64,000 nt of DNA from positions 868,001-932,000 of the forward strand of contig NZ_JALPRS010000001.1 of NCBI RefSeq assembly GCF_023630255.1, given 5' to 3'. Shown piece by piece: positions 15,731 through 24,204 of this stretch. The stretch is from Pontibacter deserti. GTDB lineage: Bacteria; Bacteroidota; Bacteroidia; Cytophagales; Hymenobacteraceae. The translations under genes were made by a program, and so were the position numbers. Under the pieces are notes generated by a model. The model saw only the letters and a program-made list of their open reading frames with translations, did not search any database and was not told the origin of the DNA. Numbering within the stretch: the stretch's first letter is position 1; each line of letters opens with the position of its first letter.

Positions 15731-16087
15731 TTTCTGAAGGAAGAAGATATACAGTCTTTTAAATCACTTATCTTAAATGAATACCTGCATGCTGTAACCC
15801 TGTTCTGTATCAGGGATGAACAAAATAAGATAGCCGGTTTTTCGGGTACAGCTGAAGGCAAAGTGGAGATGCTTTTTATCGATCCAATCTATAGGGGAAA
15901 GGGAGTTGGGAAAGCGCTGCTGCAACATGCCATTGAAGTATTAGGTTGCACAAAAGTAGATGTGAACGAACAGAATGAACAGGCTGTTGGCTTCTATAAG
16001 CATGCAGGTTTTAAAGTGGTTAGCAGATCAGAAACAGATAGTATGGGAAAACCTTTCCCGATTCTGAGTATGGAGCTGGGTAGTTAA
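15731..16087 (+). pseudogene. 5'-truncated GNAT acetyltransferase
   Basis: In-frame coding from about 15731 to 16087 reads as the last ~118 residues of a GNAT acetyltransferase: VEMLFIDPIYRGKGVGKALL (acetyl-CoA loop), KVDVNEQNEQAVGFYKHAGF and a C-terminal SETDSMGKPFPIL. The stretch before 15863 (EDIQSFKSLILNEYLHAVTL...) is family-like too but has no start codon, and a TAG at 15728-15730 closes the frame. The usual first ~30 residues are missing. An internal ATG at 15863 gives only 74 residues lacking strands b1-b3. Probably broken by the cassette insertion just upstream. Confidence 0.7.
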
Positions 16088-16113
16088 TTTTCTCTTTCAT
16101 AACAGTACAAACC

Positions 16114-16743
16114 ATGAGCAGCATACAAAAAGCCTACAACAGCTGGGCCTCACAATACGACACCAACCATAACCGCACCCGCGACTTAGAAGGAGAGGCG
16201 CTGCGAACTATACTTTCAACTATAAACTTTGAGCGGGTACTGGAAATTGGCTGCGGCACCGGAAAGAATACCTTTTGGCTACAAGAAAAAGCTGCCCACG
16301 TTACAGCTGTAGATTTTTCGGAAGAGATGCTGGCAAAAGCGAAGCAGAAAGTAACTTCTGCTAAAGTACAGTTCACTCAGGCTGATATTACTAAAGACTG
16401 GTCGTTTTGCGAAGGTAAGTATAACTTGATTACTTTTAGCCTGGTGCTGGAACACATCGAAAACCTGGGCCACATCTTTAAGCAAGTTGCTGAAGCGTTG
16501 GTTGCAGGTGGATATGTGTACATTGGGGAACTGCATCCATTCAAACAATACACTGGTTCCAAAGCTCGATTTGATACTGATGAAGGCCGCGAGATTCTAG
16601 AATGCTATACTCATAACATCTCAGATTTCACCCAAACAGCCAAACAACAGGGTTTTATAGTTGCCGACATCAACGAATACTTCGACAACAATGATCGCAC
16701 ACAAATACCAAGGATCCTAACTATTCTACTGCTGAAAGTATAA
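16114..16743 (+). CDS. Class I SAM-dependent methyltransferase
   Basis: 209 residues with the Rossmann methyltransferase motifs: VLEIGCGTGKNTFWL (motif I, about 43-57), VTAVDFSEEML (motif II), LITFSLVLEHI (motif IV) and a post-motif VYIGELHP. The substrate is not evident; similar proteins are annotated as UbiE/biotin-type or small-molecule methyltransferases. It shares a bidirectional terminator with ychF. Confidence 0.88.
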   Translation: MSSIQKAYNSWASQYDTNHNRTRDLEGEALRTILSTINFERVLEIGCGTGKNTFWLQEKAAHVTAVDFSEEMLAKAKQKVTSAKVQFTQADITKDWSFCEGKYNLITFSLVLEHIENLGHIFKQVAEALVAGGYVYIGELHPFKQYTGSKARFDTDEGREILECYTHNISDFTQTAKQQGFIVADINEYFDNNDRTQIPRILTILLLKV

Positions 16744-16744
16744 A

Positions 16745-16775
16745 CAAAAAGGGCAGCCGTAAAGCTGCCCTTTTC
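16745..16775. terminator. Bidirectional terminator
   Basis: AAAAAGGGCAGC-N6-GCTGCCCTTTT between two convergent genes; stem 7 GC-rich bp with A and T flanks on both sides. Confidence 0.85.
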
Positions 16776-16794
16776 AATATCTGTAAAGTATAAA

Positions 16795-17892
16795 CTACAC
16801 GTTGAAACGGAAGTGCATAATGTCGCCGTCCTGCACCACATAGTCTTTACCTTCCACGGCCATTTTACCGGCTTCTTTAATTTTAGCTTCAGTTTTATAT
16901 TCTTGGTAATCTTTCAGTTTAATTACCTCAGCACGGATAAAGCCTTTCTCAAAGTCAGTGTGGATTACACCGGCAGCAGCAGGAGCTTTCCAGCCTTTAC
17001 CGATTGTCCAGGCACGAACTTCTTTAACACCGGCCGTAAAGTAAGTAATAAGGTTAAGCAGGCTATATGATGCTTTGATCAGTTTGCTCAGACCAGACTC
17101 CTTCAGGTTATATTCCGCCAGGAACATTTCCTTCTCTTCTTCATCTGTCAGCTCAGCAATCTGTGCTTCAATAGAAGCAGAGATCAGAACAACCTGCGCA
17201 TTTTCAGCTTTTACGTGTTCTTCTAATGCTTTCGAAAATTTATTGCCTGTGTTTACAGATTCTTCATCAACGTTAGCAGCGTATACTACCGGTTTCGCAG
17301 TCAGCAGGTTTAAGTCGCTTACTGTTTCTTTATCTTCGTCGGTTGCATCTAAACTACGAGCGTTAAAGCCCTTCTCCAGATGTGCTTTATATTTCTCAAG
17401 CGTTGCCAGTTCTTTCTTCGCCTTCGCATCGCCGGCTTTAGCAGAGCGCTGCACTTTCAGCATCATTTTCTCGATAGACTCAAGATCCTTAAGCTGTAGC
17501 TCAGTATCAATTATTTCCTTATCAGAGATAGGGTCTACTTTACCGGCCACGTGCACAATGTTCGGATCTTCGAAGCAACGCACCACGTGTATAATGGCAT
17601 CTACCTCGCGGATGTTCGCCAGGAACTTGTTACCCAGACCTTCGCCTTTACTGGCGCCTTTCACCAGGCCGGCAATGTCTACAAACTCGATTACGGTTGG
17701 CAGCACACGCTCCGGGTGTACCAGCTCTTCCAGTATCTGCAGGCGCTCATCGGGTACGGTAATTACACCCACGTTTGGCTCAATGGTACAGAAAGGGTAG
17801 TTGGCAGATTCTGCCTTGGCGTTAGAAATAGCGTTAAATAAAGTTGACTTACCTACGTTTGGCAAGCCCACGATGCCGCATCTTAATCCCAT
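16795..17892 (-). CDS. ychF: Redox-regulated ATPase YchF (Obg family)
   Basis: 365 residues, the normal length. G1 motif GLPNVGKST (9-17), DIAGLVKGASKGEGLGNKFL for switch II/G3, a coiled-coil insert, and the C-terminal TGS-like domain (FTAGVKEVRAWTIG, ending DGDIMHFRFNV). YchF binds ribosomes and hydrolyses ATP in preference to GTP; it modulates translation and oxidative stress responses. The ATG at 17892 is preceded by TATCTTTG 28 bp upstream. Confidence 0.96.
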   Translation of the reverse strand: MGLRCGIVGLPNVGKSTLFNAISNAKAESANYPFCTIEPNVGVITVPDERLQILEELVHPERVLPTVIEFVDIAGLVKGASKGEGLGNKFLANIREVDAIIHVVRCFEDPNIVHVAGKVDPISDKEIIDTELQLKDLESIEKMMLKVQRSAKAGDAKAKKELATLEKYKAHLEKGFNARSLDATDEDKETVSDLNLLTAKPVVYAANVDEESVNTGNKFSKALEEHVKAENAQVVLISASIEAQIAELTDEEEKEMFLAEYNLKESGLSKLIKASYSLLNLITYFTAGVKEVRAWTIGKGWKAPAAAGVIHTDFEKGFIRAEVIKLKDYQEYKTEAKIKEAGKMAVEGKDYVVQDGDIMHFRFNV

Positions 17893-17919
17893 GTATCTTT
17901 AATAGTTAATTTCAGGGTG

Positions 17920-17927
17920 CAAAGATA
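17920..17927 (-). promoter_or_regulatory. -7 box of ychF promoter
   Basis: Minus strand TATCTTTG fits TAnnTTTG, 28 bp before the ATG. No clear -33 TTTG is visible. Confidence 0.55.
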
Positions 17928-17971
17928 AGGTTTTTTGTTGATTGGTTTATAGTTGGTTTTTTATCTGTTAA

Positions 17972-18490
17972 ACCGAGCGAAGCCGAGGAATCTTAATCGT
18001 CTTGTAGTTGCAGTCTATACTTTCTTGAAACAAGCTATACTTTTATAGTTACTTGTAATCCTGGGAGCTTTACTAATTTACCGTTTCATTTTATACATCG
18101 GTGCCCTCATGGCCGGGAGGCCCCGTCTTCGGGCATCGCGCTGCTGCTTTCTTGCTACCCTCGTTACCTCGGGTTGCTGCGCCACCGCAACAAATCAAAG
18201 GCGCTCCTCCCAAAGACTGCGATCAGTTCGATAGTAGAAGCTATAGTTAATGGATAGGCTTAAGTTGTATCGCTTTATCGTGGTCAAAGATCCATAGGGA
18301 CAGGTCGCGACCTGTCCTATCTTGGTCTGTAACTATAAAACTATAAATCAACCTATAGCAAAGGCAAAACTGTCCCCTTGAAGGGACTATAGGGGTGTTA
18401 AAACTAAGACTATAAAACTTATACTTTCAATTAGAGCAGGAACAGAAAGCTCCCCGCCTTAGACAAGGAGGGGATGGGGGTGGTTGGACC
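17972..18490. repeat. Composite non-coding repeat, copy 1
   Basis: Colinear with 25075-25640. Shared blocks in order: GAGCGnAGnCGAnGAATCTT, CAAGCTATACTTT, GGGAGCT, GGTGCCCTCAnGGCCGGGAG, AAGGCGCTCC-CCCAAAGACTG, TTTATCGTGGT, AGGGACAGGTC-GACCTGTCC, a CCCC-TTGAAGGG hairpin and CTTAGACAAGGAGGGG followed by GTGGTTGG. Several blocks are small inverted repeats. No conserved reading frame. Fills most of the ychF-DUF3276 gap. Confidence 0.85.
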
Positions 18491-18550
18491 CACAGCAACT
18501 ATAAAAAAAAACAATTCAAACTAAGCCAAAAGCAGAAATGTCTTAAAAAC

Positions 18551-18583
18551 AAAAAGCCTGTAGATGATACCACAGGCTTTTTA
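18551..18583 (-). terminator. Terminator of the DUF3276 gene
   Basis: AAAAAGCCTGT/ACAGGCTTTTT stem-loop, 28 bp after the stop codon on the minus strand. Confidence 0.8.
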
Positions 18584-18611
18584 TTTTTAATGTATAAAGT
18601 AAGGAGGGAGA

Positions 18612-18962
18612 TTATTCCCACTTCAGTTCTTCATCAAAAGTTGCGTCGGCGGTAAGTTCGGCAGTTGGTTCTGCGTTTTCGGCAGCTTCCAGTGCAGCAA
18701 GAGCTTCTTCAGTTAGCAGCTCAGACTTAACATGATCAATTGTTCCCTGTAGGGCTTCCATAAATTTCACGAAATCTTCTTTGTATAAAAAGATCTTGTG
18801 TTTCTCGTAAGAGAAGGTCTCGTCTTTAAACTTTCTCTTGCTCTCCGTGATGGTCACATAGAAGTCATTTGAGCGAGTTGATTTCACATCAAAGAAATAC
18901 GTTCTTTTCCCGGCTCTTACTCTTTGGGAATAAATTTCTGCTTTTTCGTTGTTCTCTTCCAC
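18612..18962 (-). CDS. DUF3276 family (PUR-alpha-like) nucleic-acid binding protein
   Basis: 116 residues. The PUR-like repeat is visible as EIYSQRVRAGKRTYFFDVKS (about 9-28), NDFYVTITESKRKF (32-45) and KHKIFLYKEDFVKFMEAL, followed by an acidic Ala/Glu-rich tail. Bacteroidota and spirochaete members bind DNA and RNA. It is divergent from the RlpA gene. Confidence 0.88.
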   Translation of the reverse strand: MEENNEKAEIYSQRVRAGKRTYFFDVKSTRSNDFYVTITESKRKFKDETFSYEKHKIFLYKEDFVKFMEALQGTIDHVKSELLTEEALAALEAAENAEPTAELTADATFDEELKWE

Positions 18963-19042
18963 CGTTTTTAGACGTTAAATTCAACTTTATGAACCTAAAA
19001 GTAACATATAGAAATGATATATAAAAATTTTTGAATTTAAAA

Positions 19043-19070
19043 TTGAAGTTAAATTTTTCTGTTATATTTG
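19043..19070 (+). promoter_or_regulatory. Promoter of the RlpA-like gene
   Basis: TTG (19043-19045), 17 bp, TATATTTG (19063-19070), close to TTTG-N19-TAnnTTTG, 23 bp before the ATG. Confidence 0.6.
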
Positions 19071-19093
19071 GCACCGGACCAAACTAGTAAATC

Positions 19094-19507
19094 ATGAATT
19101 TATGTTCAATTTTACTACTATTCCTTCTCTCATTTTCAACGGGTAACAACCTGTACACGGCCAATGGTAAGGCTTCTTACTACTCTGATCGTATGCAAGG
19201 CCAACGCACCTCAAGCGGCGAGCGCTACGATAAAGCCAAGCTTACTGCTGCCCATTCTTCGCTACCATTTAATACCTTAGTGGAAGTTACCAACAAAGCG
19301 AACGGTAAATCGGTCATCGTTAAAATCAACGACCGTATGCCCAAAAGCCGCCACTCTATTATTGATCTATCGCGTGCAGCTGCTAAAGAAATAGACCTGA
19401 TACGAGCCGGAGTTGCAAGCGTAACTATAAAGGAAGTAAAACCCGAAGAAAAGCAACAAGACGTGCCATTTGCCGTTTCAGAAGCAAAGCCTGATAAAAC
19501 CAAATAG
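19094..19507 (+). CDS. RlpA-like double-psi beta-barrel protein
   Basis: 137 residues with a signal peptide (about 1-18) and a double-psi beta-barrel: GKASYYSDRMQGQRTSSGER (about 26-45), LPFNTLVEVTN, VIVKINDRMP and HSIIDLSRAAAKEIDL. RlpA proteins act at the septum or envelope on peptidoglycan; the catalytic Asp of lytic members fits NDRMP. The SPOR domain of enterobacterial RlpA is absent. It ends 10 bp before the DUF58 gene and is probably co-transcribed with it. Confidence 0.88.
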   Translation: MNLCSILLLFLLSFSTGNNLYTANGKASYYSDRMQGQRTSSGERYDKAKLTAAHSSLPFNTLVEVTNKANGKSVIVKINDRMPKSRHSIIDLSRAAAKEIDLIRAGVASVTIKEVKPEEKQQDVPFAVSEAKPDKTK

Positions 19508-19517
19508 CATGTAGCCC

Positions 19518-20429
19518 ATGAAGCAGCCCATCACCCTTGCCGATGTTCAGAAGTTTGAGAACATGGAGTTTTTGGCAAAGCAGTTGGTGGAAGGCTTTAT
19601 TACTGGTCTGCATCAGTCCCCTTACCACGGTTTCTCGGTTGAGTTTTCGGAGCACCGCCTGTACAACAGCGGCGAAAGCACCCGCCACATAGACTGGAAA
19701 GTTTTTGCCCGCACCGACAAGCTTTTTGTAAAGCGCTACGAAGAGGAAACTAACCTGCGCTGCCACCTTTTGCTGGATGTATCGCCGTCTATGTATTACC
19801 CTACAGATACACATGGCAAGATAAAATTCAGTATACTTTGTGCGGCGGCTATTGCCACACTTTTGCGCAAACAACGAGATGCCGTAGGGCTCGTTACTTT
19901 TTCCGATACCATTCAACTTCAAACGCCGGTTCGTTCTACGGCATCACACCTGCACACGCTTTTACTGCTCCTGCAACAACAATTAGATGCAAAGCCTGCA
20001 CGCTCGGGTACCGAAGTTCCGGGTGTTATTCACCAGATCGCGCAACAGATACCTAAACGCTCTCTTGTTATTATTTTCAGTGATATGCTTGGCCGCAACG
20101 AGGATATGGATACTACTTTTTCGGCGCTGCAGCACCTGAAGCACCAGAAACACGAAGTGCTGATCTTCCATGTGATGGACCGCAAAACCGAAGAAGAGTT
20201 TGAGTTTGCCGAGCGGCCCTACATTTTCGTGGATGTGGAGACAGGGCAGGAGCTAAAGTTACAGCCCTCTCAGGTACGTGAGAACTATAAAGCTGCCGTA
20301 GAGAACTATAAACGTGAACTTGCGCTAAAGTGCGGCCAGTATAAAATTGATTTTGTGCCTGTCGATATCAGCGAGCCTTTCGATAAGATGCTTTATAGTT
20401 ACCTGGTAAAACGTGCGAAGGTGCGGTAA
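19518..20429 (+). CDS. DUF58 / vWA-like protein
   Basis: 303 residues. The DUF58 signature HIDWKVFARTDKLFVKRYEE (about 59-78) is followed by a vWA-like fold with DVSPSM in the MIDAS position. Proteins of this family are usually encoded beside MoxR ATPases and Bat proteins and are thought to act as chaperone partners. Here it follows an RlpA-like gene instead. A second DUF58 gene lies at 35579-36460. Confidence 0.9.
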   Translation: MKQPITLADVQKFENMEFLAKQLVEGFITGLHQSPYHGFSVEFSEHRLYNSGESTRHIDWKVFARTDKLFVKRYEEETNLRCHLLLDVSPSMYYPTDTHGKIKFSILCAAAIATLLRKQRDAVGLVTFSDTIQLQTPVRSTASHLHTLLLLLQQQLDAKPARSGTEVPGVIHQIAQQIPKRSLVIIFSDMLGRNEDMDTTFSALQHLKHQKHEVLIFHVMDRKTEEEFEFAERPYIFVDVETGQELKLQPSQVRENYKAAVENYKRELALKCGQYKIDFVPVDISEPFDKMLYSYLVKRAKVR

Positions 20430-20430
20430 C

Positions 20431-20814
20431 CTAACTATAATCCTGCAGCCTGATTATCTTACCATCCTTAAAAGTAAACACAGAACGTCCTTTCAGTTCC
20501 AGTTTATCCCCTGCCTTTAATCCGTTAGGCAGATCTATGGCAAGTATAGCTGTATAGTCTATCTGGGTTTCTGCAGTATGATCAGTTATAGTTAGCTGGG
20601 TTATTTTCTGGTCGCGTTGGGTAAAGTATTTTGTAGCTTCTTCGGCTTGTGCTTTAAAAGCATCAATGCCTTTTATACTTAGTGTTACTTGTCCGTTTAC
20701 AATGTTTTCAAATTCTACTTCCAGGTGTATTTGTGCCAGCATGCCTTCTACATTAAAGTTATTGTAGGCATTTATGTAGTTTTCTATAGTTTGTTGGATG
20801 GTGGAGTTTGGCAT
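20431..20814 (-). CDS. NTF2-like / SnoaL-like protein
   Basis: 127 residues with the NTF2-like layout: N-terminal helix IENYINAYNNFNVEGMLAQI, then strands LEVEFENIVNG, ITQLTITDHTAETQID and the closing KLELKGRSVFTFKDGKIIRL. Role unknown. It converges on the DUF58 gene with a 1 bp gap. A cassette is inserted directly ahead of its start codon: attC-like site 20826-20876 begins 11 bp upstream, which has probably replaced its original leader. Confidence 0.82.
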   Translation of the reverse strand: MPNSTIQQTIENYINAYNNFNVEGMLAQIHLEVEFENIVNGQVTLSIKGIDAFKAQAEEATKYFTQRDQKITQLTITDHTAETQIDYTAILAIDLPNGLKAGDKLELKGRSVFTFKDGKIIRLQDYS

Positions 20815-20825
20815 GTGATTTTTAT

Positions 20826-20876
20826 TTCTAACGTCTGGGCTATGGTGCGTTTATGCACTATAGTTTTTGTTGGTGG
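20826..20876 (-). other. attC-like site, single cassette at 20.9 kb
   Basis: Minus start CCACCAAC (20869-20876), end GTTAGAA; stem GTGC-N6-GCAC. CCACCAAC is the exact complement of GTTGGTGG at the other end of the cassette (21434-21441). Confidence 0.75.
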
Positions 20877-20884
20877 AAGTGGTT

Positions 20885-21421
20885 CTATTTTTCAGTCGCA
20901 AATTCACTTTCAATGTTAAGGCTTCCTTGATTATTGGAAATTTTTGGAGGAACATCAAAAGTGACCAATTGCTTTTCACTCAGTAAGTTTGTCCCTTTCT
21001 GAAAATTATTGTCAGTTATAATAACCGGTCCTTCGTACCAGCAATCAAAAAAATTAACAAAATCCTGAAATTCGCTGTTCTTAATAATTACAGAGCTTCC
21101 TGATTGATTATGCCCACCAGCTTGGAAGTCAAGGTAATTTTCAAAAGTGCAGTTTTCAATAATTAAACCACCCAAAAAATAAGTAAAAACAAACTGACAG
21201 TTTCTGAATCGGGAGTTTAGAATTTTGACGGGCTTTTTAAACTGAGTTACACTTCCAGAAAAGCTATCAAATATGCAGTTCTCAATCACTACATCCTTAT
21301 CCCAAACGTCACTTGTCTCTATCTTAAGTTCACCTTCTACATATAAGTCAGATAATGGCTTTCCTTCATTGAGTAAGTCCATTGCCCTTTCAGATAAAAT
21401 ATTGTGGGAAGGTTCTTTCAT
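20885..21421 (-). CDS. Right-handed beta-helix-like protein (cassette)
   Basis: 178 residues with repeating ~23-residue rungs containing I-x-N-C/S-x-F steps: VVIENCIFDSF, VKILNSRFRNCQF, LIIENCTFENYLDF, VIIKNSEFQDFVNF, VIITDNNFQ. This pattern resembles pentapeptide-like or parallel beta-helix proteins. No signal peptide; intracellular. Function unknown. AT-rich relative to both neighbours and bounded by matched cassette termini. Confidence 0.72.
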   Translation of the reverse strand: MKEPSHNILSERAMDLLNEGKPLSDLYVEGELKIETSDVWDKDVVIENCIFDSFSGSVTQFKKPVKILNSRFRNCQFVFTYFLGGLIIENCTFENYLDFQAGGHNQSGSSVIIKNSEFQDFVNFFDCWYEGPVIITDNNFQKGTNLLSEKQLVTFDVPPKISNNQGSLNIESEFATEK

Positions 21422-21433
21422 AATTTTCTATTA

Positions 21434-21487
21434 CCACCAACTATTGGCTAAACGAAAACATACGCTTATCTGCATTATATCTGTAAG
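21434..21487 (-). other. Cassette landing-site-like element, copy 2
   Basis: Minus strand ATAATGCAGATAAGCGTATG then TTTCGTTTAGCCAATAGTTG. It begins 10 bp after the stop codon of the co-directional lipoprotein gene (21498) and ends at the cassette crossover GTTGGTGG. Confidence 0.75.
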
Positions 21488-21497
21488 TATAACTACC

Positions 21498-22184
21498 CTA
21501 ATAGTTAATCTCAAAGTTAACTGTGGCGTGCTCTTTCAGATCTATAGTTTCACTGAAGGTTTCGGTTTTGCCATCAACACCTGTAGTAATTATTTCCCAG
21601 TCCAGGTTTATTTTAGAGGTTTGTTTAAAGTAATAGCCGCGGGTTATAGTGCTATCGGAGGCCAGTGTATTTATTGTGATTAAATCCCTGTTTGATGGGA
21701 CACCAAAGATAGGTGATGCATCGCTGCTGGAAGTGTAACTTAATGAAAGTTTAAGTGTTTTTTCTTTGTCTGAAGGAGTTTTGCTGATGTTTAAGCTTAA
21801 ATAGGAACCCTGAGCCACATATATATCCTGCTGGTTTCTTTCTCCGGATTTTAATACTGCACCTACGTTATTTGGTTCTCTGGCATCTACATAGTTTGCT
21901 TTTTCAGGAATCACCAGGTATACTTTTTGGTCTTTATTTTCAGGAATTATGAACGTATAGTTACCAGCAGCGCCGGAGGTAGTAGTATGTTTAACAGGAT
22001 TTGAAAAGCCTCCTCCTAAGGCAAAGCCTTCGCCAACTGTAAGATTGAGTTTAGCATCTACAACAGGTGCATTTGTTTCAATGTCAATCACTTTTCCGCT
22101 TATCTCTGTAGCAGTGTCGTCAGGTTCGCAGGCAGTTAGCAGCGTGGAAAATGCTAGTAGGTAAAGTTTGTTTAGCTTGAGCAT
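21498..22184 (-). CDS. Carboxypeptidase-regulatory-like lipoprotein
   Basis: 228 residues from MLKLNKLYLL (ATG at 22184), chosen because the signal peptide and lipobox LLTAC follow directly. The region EISGKVIDIETNAPVVDAKLNL is the first strand of a carboxypeptidase-regulatory-like (CarboxypepD_reg) beta sandwich. The remainder is a second beta-rich domain. Probably an outer-surface lipoprotein of unknown role. Confidence 0.78.
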   Translation of the reverse strand: MLKLNKLYLLAFSTLLTACEPDDTATEISGKVIDIETNAPVVDAKLNLTVGEGFALGGGFSNPVKHTTTSGAAGNYTFIIPENKDQKVYLVIPEKANYVDAREPNNVGAVLKSGERNQQDIYVAQGSYLSLNISKTPSDKEKTLKLSLSYTSSSDASPIFGVPSNRDLITINTLASDSTITRGYYFKQTSKINLDWEIITTGVDGKTETFSETIDLKEHATVNFEINY

Positions 22185-22238
22185 AGTGTCAGTAGTAAAG
22201 ATCAAGTATAAATATAGTAATTATACTATAAATTTATG

Positions 22239-22871
22239 CTACTTCGGCATATTATCCAGCGACTGCCACAAGTATTTGCTAGCAATGGTGCGGTAAGGTC
22301 GCCAGTTCTCAGCAATCTGCTGCATACGCAGGCGTAAGAGTTTGCCTGTTTCTTCCAAATTATAGTGTCGTTTCATGGCATTCTGTATGCCCAAATCATC
22401 CACCGGAAAAACATCAGGCCGCTCCAGCGCAAACATCAGCAGCATTTCTACAGTCCAGCGGCCAACACCTTTTATTTGTGTCAGGTGAAGTATAAGCGCT
22501 TCGTCTTCCAGGGCATCTATAGTTGCATGCTTAAGATTACCTTCCGCAGCAAAGGCTGCTACATTGCGCACATAGCCAATCTTCTGGAACGATAAGCCTG
22601 CGCTACGCAGCATCTCGTCGGTAGTGGCCAATACCAGTTCAGGGTGAGGGTAAGTTTCCGGGTATAGCTCCGTAAAGCGCTTAAATATAGTTGCTGCTGC
22701 TTTAGTAGAGAGTTGCTGCGACACTATTGCGCTCAGCAGCATAAAGTATAGATCTTCTGATCTGGATGAAGCCAGTGGCCGGCCCCGCTGGATTATAGTT
22801 GCCATAACCGGATCGTTACCAAGTATAGCCATTACTTCAGGGGCAGGATGAGCAGGAGAGGAGTTGTTCAT
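22239..22871 (-). CDS. DNA-3-methyladenine glycosylase (AlkA-like, HhH-GPD)
   Basis: 210 residues. HhH-GPD fold with LLSAIVSQQLSTKAAATIFK (about 45-64), hairpin LTQIKGVGRWTVEMLLMF (~130-147) and catalytic Asp in FPVDDLGIQNAM. It removes alkylated purines in base-excision repair. It lacks the N-terminal domain of E. coli AlkA, like other short bacterial members. Flanked on the 5' side by an inverted repeat pair. Confidence 0.9.
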   Translation of the reverse strand: MNNSSPAHPAPEVMAILGNDPVMATIIQRGRPLASSRSEDLYFMLLSAIVSQQLSTKAAATIFKRFTELYPETYPHPELVLATTDEMLRSAGLSFQKIGYVRNVAAFAAEGNLKHATIDALEDEALILHLTQIKGVGRWTVEMLLMFALERPDVFPVDDLGIQNAMKRHYNLEETGKLLRLRMQQIAENWRPYRTIASKYLWQSLDNMPK

Positions 22872-22888
22872 AGTTTTATAGTTTGATT

Positions 22889-23098
22889 ATCCAACCACCC
22901 CCGGCCCCTCCTTGTCTAAGGCGGGGAGCTTTTTACTTACTGCTCAATCTGCATAGTTTATAGTTTGTGCTTTTAATAAATAACTCAAACTATAGAATTT
23001 ATACTTTGAAAAAGTAATAGCAGACTCCTCTCCTTAGACTACCGAGAAGAGATTTCGAAGGTAGCGAGTGTAGCTCTGAGGGGCCAGGGGTGGTTGGA
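22889..23098. repeat. Inverted pair of CCAACCACCCC repeats
   Basis: CCAACCACCCCCGGCCCCTC begins at ~22890, and GAGGGGCCAGGGGTGGTTGG ends at ~23097, so the two copies face each other across ~140 bp. The left copy also carries CTTGTCTAAGGCGGGGAGC. The same family ends both composite repeats (near 18.48 and 25.63 kb) and recurs at 29.82 kb. Confidence 0.8.
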
Positions 23099-23106
23099 TT
23101 TTATAG

Positions 23107-24126
23107 TTACAGCGACTTCAGTACTTTAAGGGTATGCTCCTGCATCTCATCAGTTACATCCAGGTGCGTTACAAACCGGATCAACTGCGGGCCGAAACCG
23201 GATGCACGGATGTTGTGTTTTGCCAGCGTTTCCAGGAATCCATCATCCGTATACTTGCCGTTAAGTTTAAAGATAACGATGTTGGTCTCAACAGGCAGTA
23301 CGCTCTCTACATAATCTGTTTGCAGCAGCACTTCTTCCATTTGCTTGGCTTTACGCTGGTCTTCTTTAAGGCGGTCAATGTGACTATCTAACGCATAGAT
23401 ACAGGCTGCTGCCAGGTAGCCTGCCTGTCGCATACCGCCACCAAATACTTTACGAATGCGTCGGCAATGTTTGATAAATGCTTTGCTACCCAGCAAAACA
23501 GAGCCAACCGGTGCTCCCAAGCCCTTGCTCAGGCAGACCGAGATGCTGTCGAAGTATAAGCCATAGTGTTTGGCATTGTCGCCGCTGGCTACCAAAGCGT
23601 TGAACACACGGGCGCCGTCGAGGTGCAGGGCCAGGTTGTTGCGCTTGCAAACCTCTGAGATAGCCGCAATCTCTTTTATAGTATAATATGCGCCGCCGCC
23701 TTTGTTACAGGTGTTTTCGAGCGCTACCAGCTTCGTGATAGGGTGGTGCAGGTTATCCGGACGTATGTTGCCTTCTACCTGTTCCGGCGTCATTTTGCCG
23801 CGCTCGCCGTTTACCAAAGCCACCGATGCACCCGAATTAGCAGCGATACCACCACCTTCGTACTGATAAATGTGTGCCGTAACATCACATATCACTTCTG
23901 TAAGCGGGCCCGTATGGGCCTTTATAGCGATCTGGTTGGTCATGGTACCCGATGGGCAGAACAAGCCGGCTTCCATGCCGAACATGGCGGCTGCTTTGGC
24001 TTCCAGGGCATTTATAGTTGGGTCTTCTTCGTACACGTCGTCGCCAACCTGGGCTGCAAACATGGCTTGCAGCATTTCGGGAGTGGGCTTTGTAACGGTA
24101 TCGGAACGTAGGTCTGTTATAATCAT
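23107..24126 (-). CDS. ltaE: Low-specificity L-threonine aldolase
   Basis: 339 residues. PLP-dependent fold type I enzyme cleaving L-threonine/allo-threonine to glycine and acetaldehyde. Motifs: DLRSDTVTKPTPEML (5-19), GDDVYEEDPT (28-37), FCPSGTMTNQIA (56-67), HLDGARVFNA, and PLP Lys201 in CLSKGLGAPVGS. Full length. An isolated gene between the repeat pair and the divergent small basic protein. Confidence 0.93.
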   Translation of the reverse strand: MIITDLRSDTVTKPTPEMLQAMFAAQVGDDVYEEDPTINALEAKAAAMFGMEAGLFCPSGTMTNQIAIKAHTGPLTEVICDVTAHIYQYEGGGIAANSGASVALVNGERGKMTPEQVEGNIRPDNLHHPITKLVALENTCNKGGGAYYTIKEIAAISEVCKRNNLALHLDGARVFNALVASGDNAKHYGLYFDSISVCLSKGLGAPVGSVLLGSKAFIKHCRRIRKVFGGGMRQAGYLAAACIYALDSHIDRLKEDQRKAKQMEEVLLQTDYVESVLPVETNIVIFKLNGKYTDDGFLETLAKHNIRASGFGPQLIRFVTHLDVTDEMQEHTLKVLKSL

Positions 24127-24171
24127 ATCAATTTGATTCTAGAAATACTTTACTTTTCAAAAATAATATTT

Positions 24172-24179
24172 TACTTTTG
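24172..24179 (+). promoter_or_regulatory. -7 box of the small basic protein gene
   Basis: TACTTTTG fits TAnnTTTG, 25 bp before the ATG at 24205. No good -33 box at the right spacing. Confidence 0.5.
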
Positions 24180-24204
24180 CCCTTCAAATTTAATAATTGC
24201 AACG

